Shown here: positions 16,017 to 25,259 of the stretch, piece after piece | How positions within the stretch are numbered: position 1 is the first letter of the stretch | How the letters are laid out: the number at the start of each line of letters is the position of its first letter | Source of the DNA: Gluconobacter aidae | GTDB lineage: Bacteria; Pseudomonadota; Alphaproteobacteria; Acetobacterales; Acetobacteraceae | Direction of reading: 5' to 3' | DNA length: 64,000 nt | Assembly (NCBI RefSeq): GCF_009547075.1 | Contig: NZ_WIPH01000003.1 | Span: 62,001 to 126,000 of the forward strand | Notes under the pieces: generated by a model | Database searches by the model: none | Told to the model about the DNA's origin: nothing | Seen by the model: only the letters and a program-made list of their open reading frames with translations | Translations under genes and position numbers: made by a program

Positions 16017-17954
16017 ATGCCCGCCATCACACTCCCCGACGGAAGCGTCCGCACATTCGACGGGACGGTGACGGGCACGACGATCGCCGCTTCCATCGGA
16101 CCGGGTCTCGCCAAGGCCGCCATGGCGATGGAAGTGGACGGCAGGCCCGTCGATATCGGCACCGAAATCAGCAGCGATGCGTCCGTGAAGTTCATCACCC
16201 GCAAGGATGAGGACGCGCTGGAAATGATCCGCCATGACGCGGCGCATGTTCTGGCCGAGGCCGTGCAGTCCCTGTGGCCTGAAACGCAGGTCACGATCGG
16301 GCCGAGCATCAAGGACGGGTTCTATTACGATTTCTCCCGCGAGAAGCCGTTCACCCCGGAAGATTTCCCGGCCATCGAAGAGAAAATGCGCGAGATCGTG
16401 GCGGCCAATACGCCGTTCGTCCGTGAGGTCTGGGACCGTGACGAGGCCATCCGCTTCTTTGAAGAAAAGGGCGAGGACTTCAAGGCACAGCTCATTCAGG
16501 ACCTGCCGGAAGACGAGCAGATCTCGATCTACCGTCAGGGCGAGTGGCTCGATCTGTGCCGCGGCCCGCATCTGCGCACCACCGGCGATGTCGGCACGGC
16601 GTTCAAGCTGATGCGCGTGGCCGGGGCCTACTGGCGTGGCGACCATCGCAACCCCATGCTGACCCGCATCTACGGTACTGCCTGGCGTGACAAGAAGGAG
16701 CTGGACGCCCATCTCCTGCGTCTTGAAGAAGCCGAGAAGCGCGATCATCGCCGCATCGGGCGCGAGATGGATCTCTTCCACATTCAGGAAGAAGCCGTCG
16801 GGCAGATCTTCTGGCACCGCAAGGGCTGGCGCCTCTACACGGTCCTTCAGGACTACATGCGCCGCGCGCAGGAGCGGAATGGCTACGAGGAAGTCCGCAC
16901 CCCGCAGCTCGTGGACCGTGCGCTCTGGGAAGCTTCGGGCCACTGGGACAAGTATCGCGAGAACATGTTCATCGCGACCGTCGAGGACGAAGACAAGACC
17001 CTCGCACTCAAGCCCATGAACTGCCCGTGCCATGTGCAGATCTTCCGTCATGGCCTGCGCTCCTATCGTGAACTGCCGCTGCGGATGGCGGAGTTCGGCG
17101 CATGTCACCGTTACGAGCCGTCGGGCGCGCTGCACGGCATCATGCGTGTGCGCGGCTTCACGCAGGACGACGCCCATATTTTCTGCACGGATGACCAGAT
17201 CGCGGACGAGACCGCGAAGTTCGTGAAGATGCTGGCCGAAGTTTATACGGATCTCGGATTCGAGAGCTTCCGCGTGAAATTCTCGGACCGTCCGGAAACG
17301 CGGGCAGGCTCGGACGAAGTCTGGGACCGGGCGGAAGGCTCGCTCAAGAAGGCCTGCGAGATCGCGGGCGTTGAGTACGAGTACAATCCGGGCGAAGGCG
17401 CGTTCTACGGTCCGAAGCTCGAATTCGTGCTGACCGATGCCATCGGCCGTGACTGGCAGTGCGGCACGCTTCAGGTGGATTACGTTCTGCCGGAGCGTCT
17501 GGATGCGTCCTATATCGGCGAGGACAGCAACCGTCATCGCCCGGTCATGCTGCATCGCGCGATTCTCGGCAGTTTCGAGCGCTTCATCGGCATCCTGATC
17601 GAGCAGTATGCCGGCAAGTTCCCGCTCTGGCTGGCGCCGACGCAGGTTGTCGTGGCGTCCATCGTCTCCGATGCCGGCGATTATGCCAACGAAGTGGCGG
17701 CGACGCTCAAGGCTGCGGGACTCCAGGTGGAGACCGACACCCGCAGCGACAAGATCAACGCCAAGATCCGCGAACACAGCCTAGCGCGCGTTCCGGTCAT
17801 CCTTGTGGTGGGTCGTCGCGAAGCCGAGGAGCGCAAGGTCGCCATGCGGCGTCTGGGCGGCGCGGCGCAGGAGATCCTGTCCCTCGACGACGCCGTTGCG
17901 GCCCTTAAGAAAGAGGCTCAGGCCCCTGACATCGCGCGCTTTGCAAAGGATTGA
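16017..17954 (+). CDS. thrS: Threonyl-tRNA synthetase
   Basis: 645 residues, the usual length. Domains in order: TGS (1-60), the editing domain with the HxxxH zinc-like site [10 protein letters not shown] and DLCRGPHL, the class II catalytic core with [10 protein letters not shown] (zinc Cys), motif 2 ([20 protein letters not shown]), motif 3 ([15 protein letters not shown]), and the anticodon-binding domain ending with [16 protein letters not shown]. The ATG at 16017 lies just after an AGGAG. infC follows 138 bases downstream, as in many bacteria. The leader between 15904 and 16016 shows no obvious T-box or attenuator. Confidence 0.97.
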   Translation: MPAITLPDGSVRTFDGTVTGTTIAASIGPGLAKAAMAMEVDGRPVDIGTEISSDASVKFITRKDEDALEMIRHDAAHVLAEAVQSLWPETQVTIGPSIKDGFYYDFSREKPFTPEDFPAIEEKMREIVAANTPFVREVWDRDEAIRFFEEKGEDFKAQLIQDLPEDEQISIYRQGEWLDLCRGPHLRTTGDVGTAFKLMRVAGAYWRGDHRNPMLTRIYGTAWRDKKELDAHLLRLEEAEKRDHRRIGREMDLFHIQEEAVGQIFWHRKGWRLYTVLQDYMRRAQERNGYEEVRTPQLVDRALWEASGHWDKYRENMFIATVEDEDKTLALKPMNCPCHVQIFRHGLRSYRELPLRMAEFGACHRYEPSGALHGIMRVRGFTQDDAHIFCTDDQIADETAKFVKMLAEVYTDLGFESFRVKFSDRPETRAGSDEVWDRAEGSLKKACEIAGVEYEYNPGEGAFYGPKLEFVLTDAIGRDWQCGTLQVDYVLPERLDASYIGEDSNRHRPVMLHRAILGSFERFIGILIEQYAGKFPLWLAPTQVVVASIVSDAGDYANEVAATLKAAGLQVETDTRSDKINAKIREHSLARVPVILVVGRREAEERKVAMRRLGGAAQEILSLDDAVAALKKEAQAPDIARFAKD

Positions 17955-18092
17955 ACGTAATCCCCTTGCACCGGGCGTAAGGCAGGACTATGTGCTGAAG
18001 GAACGGGATCGGGAATGGCCGTATCCCGCCTTTCTTCGTGAAGGCGGATGCTGGCTACCGGACCCGAACGAAACTGATGACAGGAGCTGACC

Positions 18093-18629
18093 ATAGCTAG
18101 ACCGCCGATGCAGGCCGCGCCCACCCGTGAAGGACCGCGCGTCAACGAGGAAATCCGTGTTCCGCAGGTTCGTCTGATTGACGAAGAAGGCGAAATGCAG
18201 GGCGTAATGACGACCCGGGATGCCCTGATGCGCGCTTTTTCGGTGGGTCTCGACCTTCTGGAAATCAGCCCGACCGCTGTTCCTCCTGTCGTGAAGATTC
18301 TCGACTACGGCAAGTTCAAGTATGAGCAGCAGAAGAAGAAGAACGAAGCCCGCAAGAAGCAGAAGGTCATTGAGATCAAGGAAGTGAAGGTCCGTCCGGG
18401 TACGGGCGAGCATGACTTCCAGACCAAGCTCAAGGCCATTCACAGCTTTCTTGACGAAGGCGACAAGGTCAAGATTTCCCTGCGCTTCAAGGGCCGCGAA
18501 ATGGCCCATCAGGAGCTTGGCATCAAGATGCTTGAGCGTATCCGGCAGGAAGTCGAGGAAAAGGCGAAGGTGGAGCAGATGCCCCGTCTTGAAAACCGCC
18601 AGATGCTGATGGTGATCGCACCCCGCTAA
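18093..18629 (+). CDS. infC: Translation initiation factor IF-3, apparent AUA start
   Basis: 178 residues if translation starts at ATA 18093, or 173 from the in-frame ATG at 18108. AGGAG lies at 18082-18086, six bases before the ATA but 21 before the ATG, so the ATA is the natural start. infC is known in other bacteria to use AUU or similar codons so that IF-3, which rejects non-AUG starts, represses its own synthesis. The N-domain has [18 protein letters not shown], then a basic linker ([16 protein letters not shown]), and the C-domain has [13 protein letters not shown]. rpmI and rplT, often next to infC, are not here; an intrinsic terminator follows instead. Confidence 0.93.
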   Translation: MARPPMQAAPTREGPRVNEEIRVPQVRLIDEEGEMQGVMTTRDALMRAFSVGLDLLEISPTAVPPVVKILDYGKFKYEQQKKKNEARKKQKVIEIKEVKVRPGTGEHDFQTKLKAIHSFLDEGDKVKISLRFKGREMAHQELGIKMLERIRQEVEEKAKVEQMPRLENRQMLMVIAPR

Positions 18630-18651
18630 GAGGCGCTTTCAGCCCGCAAAT

Positions 18652-18690
18652 AAAAACCGGCCGCCCTTTTGGGGATCGGCCGGTTTTTTT
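18652..18690 (+). terminator. Intrinsic terminator after infC
   Basis: AAAAACCGGCCG (18652-18663) and CGGCCGGTTTTTTT (18677-18690) form a strong GC-rich stem ending in a run of seven T, 22 bases past the infC stop. The A/T flanks let it work for the convergent gene as well. Confidence 0.92.
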
Positions 18691-18702
18691 ATGGCTTGGC
18701 CT

Positions 18703-20217
18703 TCAGGCAGCCTCGGCTTCGAGATTCGTCCGATAGAGCGCGACGAACTGCCGCAGCATGTCCGCGATCTCGGCGACCGGGGTTTTCCAGTCCCCCGAAC
18801 GGGGCTGGCGGAAGATCCGCATGCTCGGATACCAGGGCGTCGTCGTAGCGGTTTCGCCCCAGCGCCAGCAGGCATCGCTGCGTGAGATCATCCAGACCGG
18901 CAGACCGAGTCCGCCAGCCAGATGGACAATGGACGTATCGACACTGATAAGCAGGTCCACGCCGTAAAGCCGGGCGGCCGTATCAGCAAAATCCGCGATC
19001 CCGTCCGTTATGTCGATCACAGGCAGGCCCGTTTCGGCAATCTGGTTTTTGGGCATGCCGAGCTGGAAACTGACGAAACGGATGCCGTCCACTTTCATCA
19101 GGGGCGCGAGTTTCTCCAGAGGCACGCTCCGCCGGCGATCGACCTGTGTGGCAACAGGATCATGCGTCCGGGGGTCGCCGTTCCAGACAAGGCCGACAAT
19201 CAGATCGGGCTGCGCCATGTTTTCCGTCAGGCTCTGGCGAAGCGCCCCCCCTTCCCTGATCTGCTCTTCGGCGGGAACGGACAGGTACGGACAGCCGGGC
19301 GCTGTGGACGGCGTCATCTTCAGGCGGAATGGCAGGCCGACCATCGGGCAGTGCAGGTCCAGACGCAGCGAGGGATCGAGCACCGAGACGATCTGATCGA
19401 TCCCCTCCACCCGTTCCAGAAGCCTGACCAGCGGGATGGGGGCCTGAACCACGACCGTGGCCCCGCGCTCCTTGAGGAGGGGCGCGAAGCGGATGAACTG
19501 GAGTGTATCGCCGTAACCCTGTTCGTGATGAACCAGAATGGTCTTGCCGCTCAGGTCTTCCCCTTCCCACTGCGGGACAGAGAGGTCTGTGCGCGGGGTC
19601 TGGCAGCAGCGCCAGCGCCATTCATATTCCCGCCATCCGGCGTCGAAATTTCCGGTTTTCAGGAGGCTGACAGCGCGTCCGAAACGACAGACACCGTTTT
19701 CGGGCGCCAGCGCGATGGCCCTGTCATAATATGGCAGGGACTCCTCGCTTCGGCCCAGGCACTGGAGGGCATGGGCAATATTGTTGATGGCCGGGACATG
19801 GTCGGGGAAAAGGGCATTACCAGCCGCGGCATTCTCAAGAGCGTCGTCAAACAGCCCTCCGCGGGCCTGGACCAGACTGAGATCGACGTAATAGGGGGCT
19901 TCCGAAGGCTTTTGCTGGATCGCCACCTTCAGTGCCCTTTCCGCGCCATCCAGATCACCGGCTTCCAGACAGACGATGCCCAGACGGTGCCAGATCCTCG
20001 GGGCATGCACATTCAGATGCAGACTCTGGAGATAGAAGCATCGCGCCTGTGGCCAGTCCCGGAAACGTTCATAAAGACAGCCCGCCAGAAACGTGGAATG
20101 CGGATCCTGAGGCAGGGTCTGGGTACCTTCATGCAGCTTTTCGAGCGCAGACGGGATATCACCCGCATCACCAAGAGCGAGAATATCCTGCGCCAGCAAA
20201 CGGAACGAATTGGGCAT
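18703..20217 (-). CDS. TPR-repeat protein with C-terminal glycosyltransferase-like domain
   Basis: 504 residues from the ATG at 20217, which has AAGGAG six bases upstream (a second ATG at 20238 is unlikely). The first about 220 residues are tetratricopeptide repeats, seen as recurring alpha-helical pairs such as PRIWHRLGIVCLEAGDLDGA and PAINNIAHALQCLGRSEES. The rest is a GT-B-type domain with ILVHHEQGYGDTLQFIRF, a VGLVWNGDP nucleotide-sugar-like loop and DLLISVDTSIVHLAGGLGLPVW, the GT9-type donor site. Such TPR-GT proteins glycosylate proteins or surface sugars; the target is unknown. It is convergent with infC. Confidence 0.82.
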   Translation of the reverse strand: MPNSFRLLAQDILALGDAGDIPSALEKLHEGTQTLPQDPHSTFLAGCLYERFRDWPQARCFYLQSLHLNVHAPRIWHRLGIVCLEAGDLDGAERALKVAIQQKPSEAPYYVDLSLVQARGGLFDDALENAAAGNALFPDHVPAINNIAHALQCLGRSEESLPYYDRAIALAPENGVCRFGRAVSLLKTGNFDAGWREYEWRWRCCQTPRTDLSVPQWEGEDLSGKTILVHHEQGYGDTLQFIRFAPLLKERGATVVVQAPIPLVRLLERVEGIDQIVSVLDPSLRLDLHCPMVGLPFRLKMTPSTAPGCPYLSVPAEEQIREGGALRQSLTENMAQPDLIVGLVWNGDPRTHDPVATQVDRRRSVPLEKLAPLMKVDGIRFVSFQLGMPKNQIAETGLPVIDITDGIADFADTAARLYGVDLLISVDTSIVHLAGGLGLPVWMISRSDACWRWGETATTTPWYPSMRIFRQPRSGDWKTPVAEIADMLRQFVALYRTNLEAEAA

Positions 20218-20335
20218 GAAGGCTCCTTTTTTTTCCATCTTAGCGGCCGCCTCCTAAGAAACCCTTAAAATCCTCTGTTTTCCTGTTCCGATATGGTTTC
20301 AATTCTCAGCTTGCGGATCACCGGCAAGCAGGGGT

Positions 20336-21064
20336 TCACGGCGACAGTTCGGCCTGCACGAAGACATTAACGCGCAGGGTCTGTTCGTCCGGACTGCGCT
20401 GGGGCGGCGCGGAATCGGCCATACGGGCCGCCATGAGCATCACGGGGCGAGGTCCCGGTTCCTGATAGGAAATGCGGACTTCCTTCAGGCGTGCAAGGCG
20501 CAGGCCCAGGGTCTGCGCGCTCTGTTCGGCCTGTGGGCGGACCTTTTTGAGGGCTTCCGTGCGGGCTTCATGAAGCAGGCGGTCGCGGGTGGCATCGTCG
20601 AGCGACCAGTCAAGACCTTCCAGCATCAGGGACTGTGACTGAAGCTGCCCGGCCAGACCGAGAAGCCGCACGGAATCCTGTCCGCTGAGTTCAAGCTCCT
20701 GCCGGGCCGTCCAGCTTTTGGGGCCATGTTCAGGCGTGTTTTCATAGATGGAGTACCCCCCCGCCTTCGCCACGATTCCATCCTGACCGCCCGCCAGCTT
20801 CATCGCGGCAGCCATCCGGGTGTTCACGTCCTTCTGGGCCGCAGCGGCGGACGGGCTGTCGGAGCGGACGGAAAGGCGGACCGTCAGCTCCGTTGGGATC
20901 GCATGGGCCTGCCCCATGACGCTGAAATCGAGCTGGGTCGTATTCTGCTGCATGTCGGCTGCCTGTGCGGTGGAAAATACGCCTGTTCCGGACAGGACGA
21001 GGGGAGAAAAGGCCAGAGCAGCCACCAGAAGTGGAACAGGCCGGGTCAGGGAAAAACGGATCAT
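20336..21064 (-). CDS. SIMPL-domain (DUF541) exported protein
   Basis: 242 residues. A signal peptide of about 35 residues ends at STAQA. The rest is one SIMPL domain: FSVMGQAHAIPTELTVRLSV, repeated amphipathic strands and the C-terminal RLARLKEVRISYQE with RVNVFVQAEL. SIMPL proteins are periplasmic or outer-membrane associated; members such as the Brucella BP26 antigen form channel-like assemblies, but the function is unclear. It is the last gene of a minus-strand cluster with HtrA, a two-component system and two lipoproteins. Confidence 0.85.
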   Translation of the reverse strand: MIRFSLTRPVPLLVAALAFSPLVLSGTGVFSTAQAADMQQNTTQLDFSVMGQAHAIPTELTVRLSVRSDSPSAAAAQKDVNTRMAAAMKLAGGQDGIVAKAGGYSIYENTPEHGPKSWTARQELELSGQDSVRLLGLAGQLQSQSLMLEGLDWSLDDATRDRLLHEARTEALKKVRPQAEQSAQTLGLRLARLKEVRISYQEPGPRPVMLMAARMADSAPPQRSPDEQTLRVNVFVQAELSP

Positions 21065-21107
21065 CGGATCTTCCTGGTGACAGGGGTCGGGAACGTCCGA
21101 AATGCCG

Positions 21108-21455
21108 TCAGCGCGGTTCCGGAGCGTGTTTCAGCAGGACTAACGCCCGGCGCAGGCGTTCGATCCCCGCGCGGACATGGCCCTGCGTGCACAGAAGATC
21201 TCCCTGCGCGCGCAGATGGCGGGCGTCTTCCATGATCCCCAGAGGAATGGCTGCGGGAGGAGCGGCCAGCCGGGTGTCCACGTTTTTGCGCAGTCGACCG
21301 CAGTATTCCGCGTTTTCGGACGTCACCGGGATGGCATCGTCCGAATATCCCGGCGGCTGGTGCTGCACGGGCCGCAAAGCGGGTGATGCGGCCAGACAGC
21401 CGAGCAGACAGAAGGCCGGAAGAACGGTCAGTGAAGGCAGGGAGAAGCGCATCAT
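21108..21455 (-). CDS. Small lipoprotein of unknown function
   Basis: 115 residues. The signal peptide ends in the lipobox LLGC (Cys20), so it should be lipidated and anchored in the envelope. The mature part has two further Cys (YCGRL and LLCTQG) spaced about 37 apart, which may form a disulfide, and a helical C-terminus. It starts 55 bases downstream of the sensor kinase stop and 43 bases before the SIMPL gene, so it is probably in the same operon. No family is recognised. Confidence 0.72.
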   Translation of the reverse strand: MMRFSLPSLTVLPAFCLLGCLAASPALRPVQHQPPGYSDDAIPVTSENAEYCGRLRKNVDTRLAAPPAAIPLGIMEDARHLRAQGDLLCTQGHVRAGIERLRRALVLLKHAPEPR

Positions 21456-21510
21456 GGATTGTATAGCCCATTCCAGCTAAGCGCAGGGTGGGGCGTGGAT
21501 GAAACTTCCG

Positions 21511-22929
21511 TCATCCCTTTTTTGATACGGCGGGAACGACCGGAAGCAGGAGGGTCGCGGTCAGGCCAGGTTGCCCGGCTTTCAGTAGCAGCGAACCGCC
21601 ATGCAGGCTCATGACCGCCTGGACCAGCGACAGACCCAGTCCGGCTCCTGGTGTGTTGCGTGCCGTTTCCGCACGGAAGAACCGTTCGGAAGCGCGGCTC
21701 AGGTCCTCCTCGCTCATGCCGGGCCCTTGATCCGCGACCGTGATAGCCAGACGCTCACCCTCCATTGCCACTGAAAGAGTGATGGTGGTTCCGGGGAGAG
21801 CGAACTTGATGGCGTTGTCCAGCAGATTCGCAACGGCCTGTTGCAGCAGATGCGGATCGCCATTCACCGGCTGCACCGTTCCCGCCCTGAAGTCCAGTCG
21901 CAGTCCCGCATCCTCGACGGAAGCCTCGTAGAGCTCGCTCACCCCTTCCAGCAGGGGACGCAGGTCCAGAATCGTGAAGGCGGCCCGTCTGGCCCCGGCT
22001 TCGAGCTGCGCGATTCGCAGGAGAGCCTCGAAAATCGACGTCACCCGGTCGAGATCCATGACCGCGCGATCGATGGCGGCGTGAAGCTCCTCGGCAGACG
22101 TGGCGGTGCGGTTGGCGTCTTCAAGACGGGCACGGGCGCGGGCGATCGGGGTGCGCAGGTCGTGGGCGATGGCGTTGGAGACCTGCTTGACGCCATCCAT
22201 CAGGCGGTTGATTCGCTCGAGCATGGTGTTGACGGTCTGGCCTACCAGATCCGTCTCGTTGCCAGTCAGCGGGATGCGCTGGCTCAGATCGCCCTGCGCC
22301 ACCGCCGCCGTGGTACGGGCGATGGAACGGACGACCTGCCGGAAAATCCTGCGGATCGCCAGCGCGCCGCCTGCCGCCAGCATCGACACCATGATCCATG
22401 CCCAGATCAGCGTATCGGTCAGGACGTGCCGGACGAGCTGTCGCCCGCGGACGTCACGCCCGACGATCATCCGGAAACCCTGCGTCAGGGGATAAGCGTG
22501 CATCTTGGCGTTGGTGCGGAAACCGTCGCGCTTGATGGCCAGTTCGTAAAACGTGTCCAGCCGGGTGATGACGACGGGCCAGCCCGGCAGGTTTCCGGCG
22601 AATTTGCGACCGTCCGGACCAACCAGAAGATACAGTTCGTCGTCATCGACGTTCTGATCCAGCCGGTCCTGAATGGCGAGACTGAGCGCGGAAGGGCCGC
22701 CCTGCGCCCAGCGATGGGAGAGGTCGGCGGCATCGACCTGCACCGCGATCTCGACCTGACTGTCGAGCTGGCCGGTTGTGTTCCACCAGATGAAGGACAG
22801 GAACGCCCCGGCCGAAATCACGAAGACGAGGCCGTAAGCCAGGGCGAAGTTCAGCCCGGCCGAGCGGATGGGCCAGCGCAGGCGCCGTTTCAGGAACAGT
22901 CCGAGACGGCGGACCTTACGCCGGAACAT
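21511..22929 (-). CDS. Sensor histidine kinase, EnvZ-like group
   Basis: 472 residues. A very basic start, membrane segment 1 (about 26-48), a periplasmic region of about 120 residues, membrane segment 2 (WAWIMVSMLAAGGALAI), HAMP with TVNTMLERINRLMDG, the HisKA box with phosphorylated His in IAHDLRTPIARARARL, N box (NLLDNAIKFA), DQGPGMSE and GAGLGLSLVQAV. It starts six bases after the response-regulator stop. Alphaproteobacteria often place this kinase/regulator pair downstream of a degP-type protease gene, and the same order is seen here. The signal is likely envelope stress, by context. Confidence 0.9.
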   Translation of the reverse strand: MFRRKVRRLGLFLKRRLRWPIRSAGLNFALAYGLVFVISAGAFLSFIWWNTTGQLDSQVEIAVQVDAADLSHRWAQGGPSALSLAIQDRLDQNVDDDELYLLVGPDGRKFAGNLPGWPVVITRLDTFYELAIKRDGFRTNAKMHAYPLTQGFRMIVGRDVRGRQLVRHVLTDTLIWAWIMVSMLAAGGALAIRRIFRQVVRSIARTTAAVAQGDLSQRIPLTGNETDLVGQTVNTMLERINRLMDGVKQVSNAIAHDLRTPIARARARLEDANRTATSAEELHAAIDRAVMDLDRVTSIFEALLRIAQLEAGARRAAFTILDLRPLLEGVSELYEASVEDAGLRLDFRAGTVQPVNGDPHLLQQAVANLLDNAIKFALPGTTITLSVAMEGERLAITVADQGPGMSEEDLSRASERFFRAETARNTPGAGLGLSLVQAVMSLHGGSLLLKAGQPGLTATLLLPVVPAVSKKG

Positions 22930-22935
22930 CAGGTT

Positions 22936-23616
22936 TCAGTCCGCCCGCAGGATATAACCGGCATTGCGGATCGTGTGGATCATGGGCTTGTCGAACGGCT
23001 TGTCCACCTTCTGGCGCAGGCGCGAGACATGCACATCGATCACGTTGGTCTGCGGGTCGAAATGATAGTCCCACACCCGCTCGAGCAGCATGGTGCGGGT
23101 CACGACCTGTCCGGCATGGCGGATCAGGAACTCCAGCAGACGGAACTCGCGCGGCTGAAGGTCGATCTTTTCGCCGCCGCGTTTGACGGTGCGAGACAAG
23201 AGATCCATCTCCAGATCGCCAACCACAAGCCGCGTCTGCGGCGCACTTTCGGGACGGCCCCGACGGCCCAGTGCCTCCACACGCGCAAGAAGTTCGGAAA
23301 AAGCGAAGGGCTTGGTCATGTAATCGTCACCGCCGGCCTTGAGGCCCGCGACGCGCTCGTCCACATCCGCCAGCGCCGAGAGCAGCAGGACGGGCGTTGC
23401 ATTCTTCTGCCCGCGCAGGGTTTCCAGAATCCGCAACCCGTCGATGCCGCCCGGCAGCATCCGGTCCAGGATCACGACGTCATAATTCTCGCTGACGGCC
23501 AGAAACAGGCCGTCCTTGCCGTTATCCGCCTCATCGACGACGTGCCCGGCTTCTCGGAGGCCCTTGAGCACGAAAGCACGGACAGTCGGATCGTCCTCGA
23601 CCAGCAGGATACGCAT
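22936..23616 (-). CDS. Response regulator, OmpR/PhoB family
   Basis: 226 residues from the ATG at 23616. Receiver: RILLVEDDPTV with the acidic pair, the phosphorylated Asp in VVILDRMLPGG, switch Thr/Ser near LLLSALADV, and Lys in MTKPFAFSEL. DNA-binding winged helix: LQPREFRLLEFLIRHAGQVVTR, LLERVWDYHFDPQTNVIDVH, and RNAGYIL at the end. It pairs with the kinase downstream. The 100-base gap to the lipoprotein gene upstream could hold a promoter. Homologous pairs in rhizobia follow degP. Confidence 0.92.
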   Translation of the reverse strand: MRILLVEDDPTVRAFVLKGLREAGHVVDEADNGKDGLFLAVSENYDVVILDRMLPGGIDGLRILETLRGQKNATPVLLLSALADVDERVAGLKAGGDDYMTKPFAFSELLARVEALGRRGRPESAPQTRLVVGDLEMDLLSRTVKRGGEKIDLQPREFRLLEFLIRHAGQVVTRTMLLERVWDYHFDPQTNVIDVHVSRLRQKVDKPFDKPMIHTIRNAGYILRAD

Positions 23617-23716
23617 CGTTGTCTCTTTCCCTTCCGAACGCAGTCTCGCCGTTCTTGTGCGAAAGAATACCGGCTTGAAGGGCGCCGTCAAACGCCGTTG
23701 TTACAGAACGGGCCGC

Positions 23717-23911
23717 CTAGCGGGGAATTGCGTTGTCAAACGCGTCCTGCTGCGCATCACGCAGGGATGACGCGCTGATCGGGCCCCATGAGAACGGGGA
23801 GGCCTCCGAAAGGCCGTCGCGATAGCCGCTCTGGCCCTGTGAGGGCCGCGCAGGACTGCATCCGGCCAAAGTGCCCAGCAGAAGAACACCACACAGGCCA
23901 AGGCGGATCAT
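23717..23911 (-). CDS. Very small lipoprotein
   Basis: 64 residues from the ATG at 23911; an alternative ATG at 23935 overlaps the HtrA stop codon (ATGACTGA) and would add eight residues. The signal peptide has a strong core (LGLCGVLLLGTLAGC) ending in the lipobox LAGC. The mature chain is about 46 residues, polar, with no Cys. It lies between htrA and the two-component genes, and may be a small envelope factor linked to protease or kinase signalling. This is inference from position only. Confidence 0.68.
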   Translation of the reverse strand: MIRLGLCGVLLLGTLAGCSPARPSQGQSGYRDGLSEASPFSWGPISASSLRDAQQDAFDNAIPR

Positions 23912-23927
23912 TGCGCCGGGAAGCAGC

Positions 23928-25184
23928 TCAGTCATCCGCATCCTGCGGACGCGGGCCGATATGGATGGGCAACATCAGGGTTTTTTTGCCGCGCTGGATC
24001 CGGAAACTCAGAACCACGCCCGGACGGGCCGCCGCGATACTGCGCAGGAGCATCCGCGCACTGGTAACGGGCACATTGTCCACCTGCGTTACGATGTCTC
24101 CGCGTCGCAGACCACCCTTCTGTCCCGGGCCACCGTTATCGACGCCGGCGATACCGATATCGGTATCGCTGTCATCAAGTGTGATGCCGAGCCAGCCATG
24201 TTCGGCATGGCCGGTCGCCTCGATTTCCGCGACGATCGGGGCCACGATTTCGGACGGAATCCCGAACCCGATCCCCACAGACCCGCCCGCAGGCGTCACG
24301 ATGGCGGCATTCACGGCCACGACCTGCCCGCGCATGTTGAAAGCCGGTCCGCCCGAATTTCCCGGATTGATCGGGGCGTCGAGCTGGATGAAGTCGTCGA
24401 GCGAACCAATTCCCAGATCGCGCCCGACCGCCGAGACGATGCCAGCCGTAACGGACGATCCGAACCCGAACGGATTGCCCGCGACGAGAATCCAGTCCCC
24501 GATATCGGTCTGCTGGCTGTCGCCCCACGTAACATGCGGAAGTGGCTCGGGACTATCGACCTTGATGACGGCGATATCCGTCAGCGGATCGGCCCCCAAA
24601 AGCCGCGCCGGCATTTCATGCCCGTTGGAGAGCGAGACCACGACCTTGTCCGCGCCACCCACGACATGGCGGTTCGTGACGATGATCCCGGAGGGATCGA
24701 CGATGAAGCCTGATCCGGCGCCGACCATTTCTTCCTGCTGGCGCTTCATGCGGTCCCGGTAACGCTTTTCGAGCGGGGTGCCGCGGATCTGGGGCGGGAT
24801 ATGGTCGTGGCCGTCCGGGCTGTTCTGGGTGATGGCGATGTTGACGACGGCCGGGATCACCTGCCGCACCAGCGGGGCGAAGCTCAGCGGGCCGTATTTG
24901 ACCAGAAGTGGCGGCAGAGCGGGAGCGGGTGCCGGCACCACAGCAGGCTGTGTCGGAATGCCATGCGCGTCCGTGTTCTCCCCCGCGACCGTGCGGTCGG
25001 GGATGATGGTCGGGAGTATTTTCGGCGCGAGAGCCCGCACGACCGCCGGTTTCTGCCGCTGTTCCACCGGATGTACAACGCCCTGCGGACTGTTGCCATG
25101 GCCGCGCAGGGCCAGCATCAGCCCCACCGTCACGACAGTGGCCGTTCCGGCACCGATCGCAGCAGCCTGCAGGGTGCGGTTCAT
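23928..25184 (-). CDS. HtrA/DegP-type periplasmic serine protease
   Basis: 418 residues. An N-terminal membrane anchor or uncleaved signal (residues 5-27) is followed by a Pro/Ala-rich linker (about 30-95). The trypsin-like domain has His173 (TNRHVV), Asp203 (LTDIAVIKV) and Ser277 (GNSGGPAF). A single PDZ domain (GWLGITL to FRIQRGKKTL) follows, so it is of the DegS/one-PDZ layout in length, not the two-PDZ DegP. It degrades or refolds misfolded envelope proteins. It is the first gene of a minus-strand cluster with a lipoprotein and a two-component pair. Confidence 0.92.
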   Translation of the reverse strand: MNRTLQAAAIGAGTATVVTVGLMLALRGHGNSPQGVVHPVEQRQKPAVVRALAPKILPTIIPDRTVAGENTDAHGIPTQPAVVPAPAPALPPLLVKYGPLSFAPLVRQVIPAVVNIAITQNSPDGHDHIPPQIRGTPLEKRYRDRMKRQQEEMVGAGSGFIVDPSGIIVTNRHVVGGADKVVVSLSNGHEMPARLLGADPLTDIAVIKVDSPEPLPHVTWGDSQQTDIGDWILVAGNPFGFGSSVTAGIVSAVGRDLGIGSLDDFIQLDAPINPGNSGGPAFNMRGQVVAVNAAIVTPAGGSVGIGFGIPSEIVAPIVAEIEATGHAEHGWLGITLDDSDTDIGIAGVDNGGPGQKGGLRRGDIVTQVDNVPVTSARMLLRSIAAARPGVVLSFRIQRGKKTLMLPIHIGPRPQDADD

Positions 25185-25259
25185 GGGAAACAGGACAGGA
25201 ACATCGTCATATCAAAACTGCTAACACAGAATTGTTCCACATCCCAAGATCCTGACGAT

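Noticed and set aside
15957-17777. 606-codon open frame antisense to thrS
   Set aside because: thrS is certain; the opposite frame has no recognisable domain.
18026-18047. Hairpin CCGCCTT/AAGGCGG between thrS and infC as a riboswitch or attenuator
   Set aside because: It is a short stem without T-run or known riboswitch features; not enough to call a regulatory element.
20309-20329. GCTTGC/GCAAGC hairpin after the SIMPL gene as terminator
   Set aside because: No T-run on the minus strand and only six base pairs.
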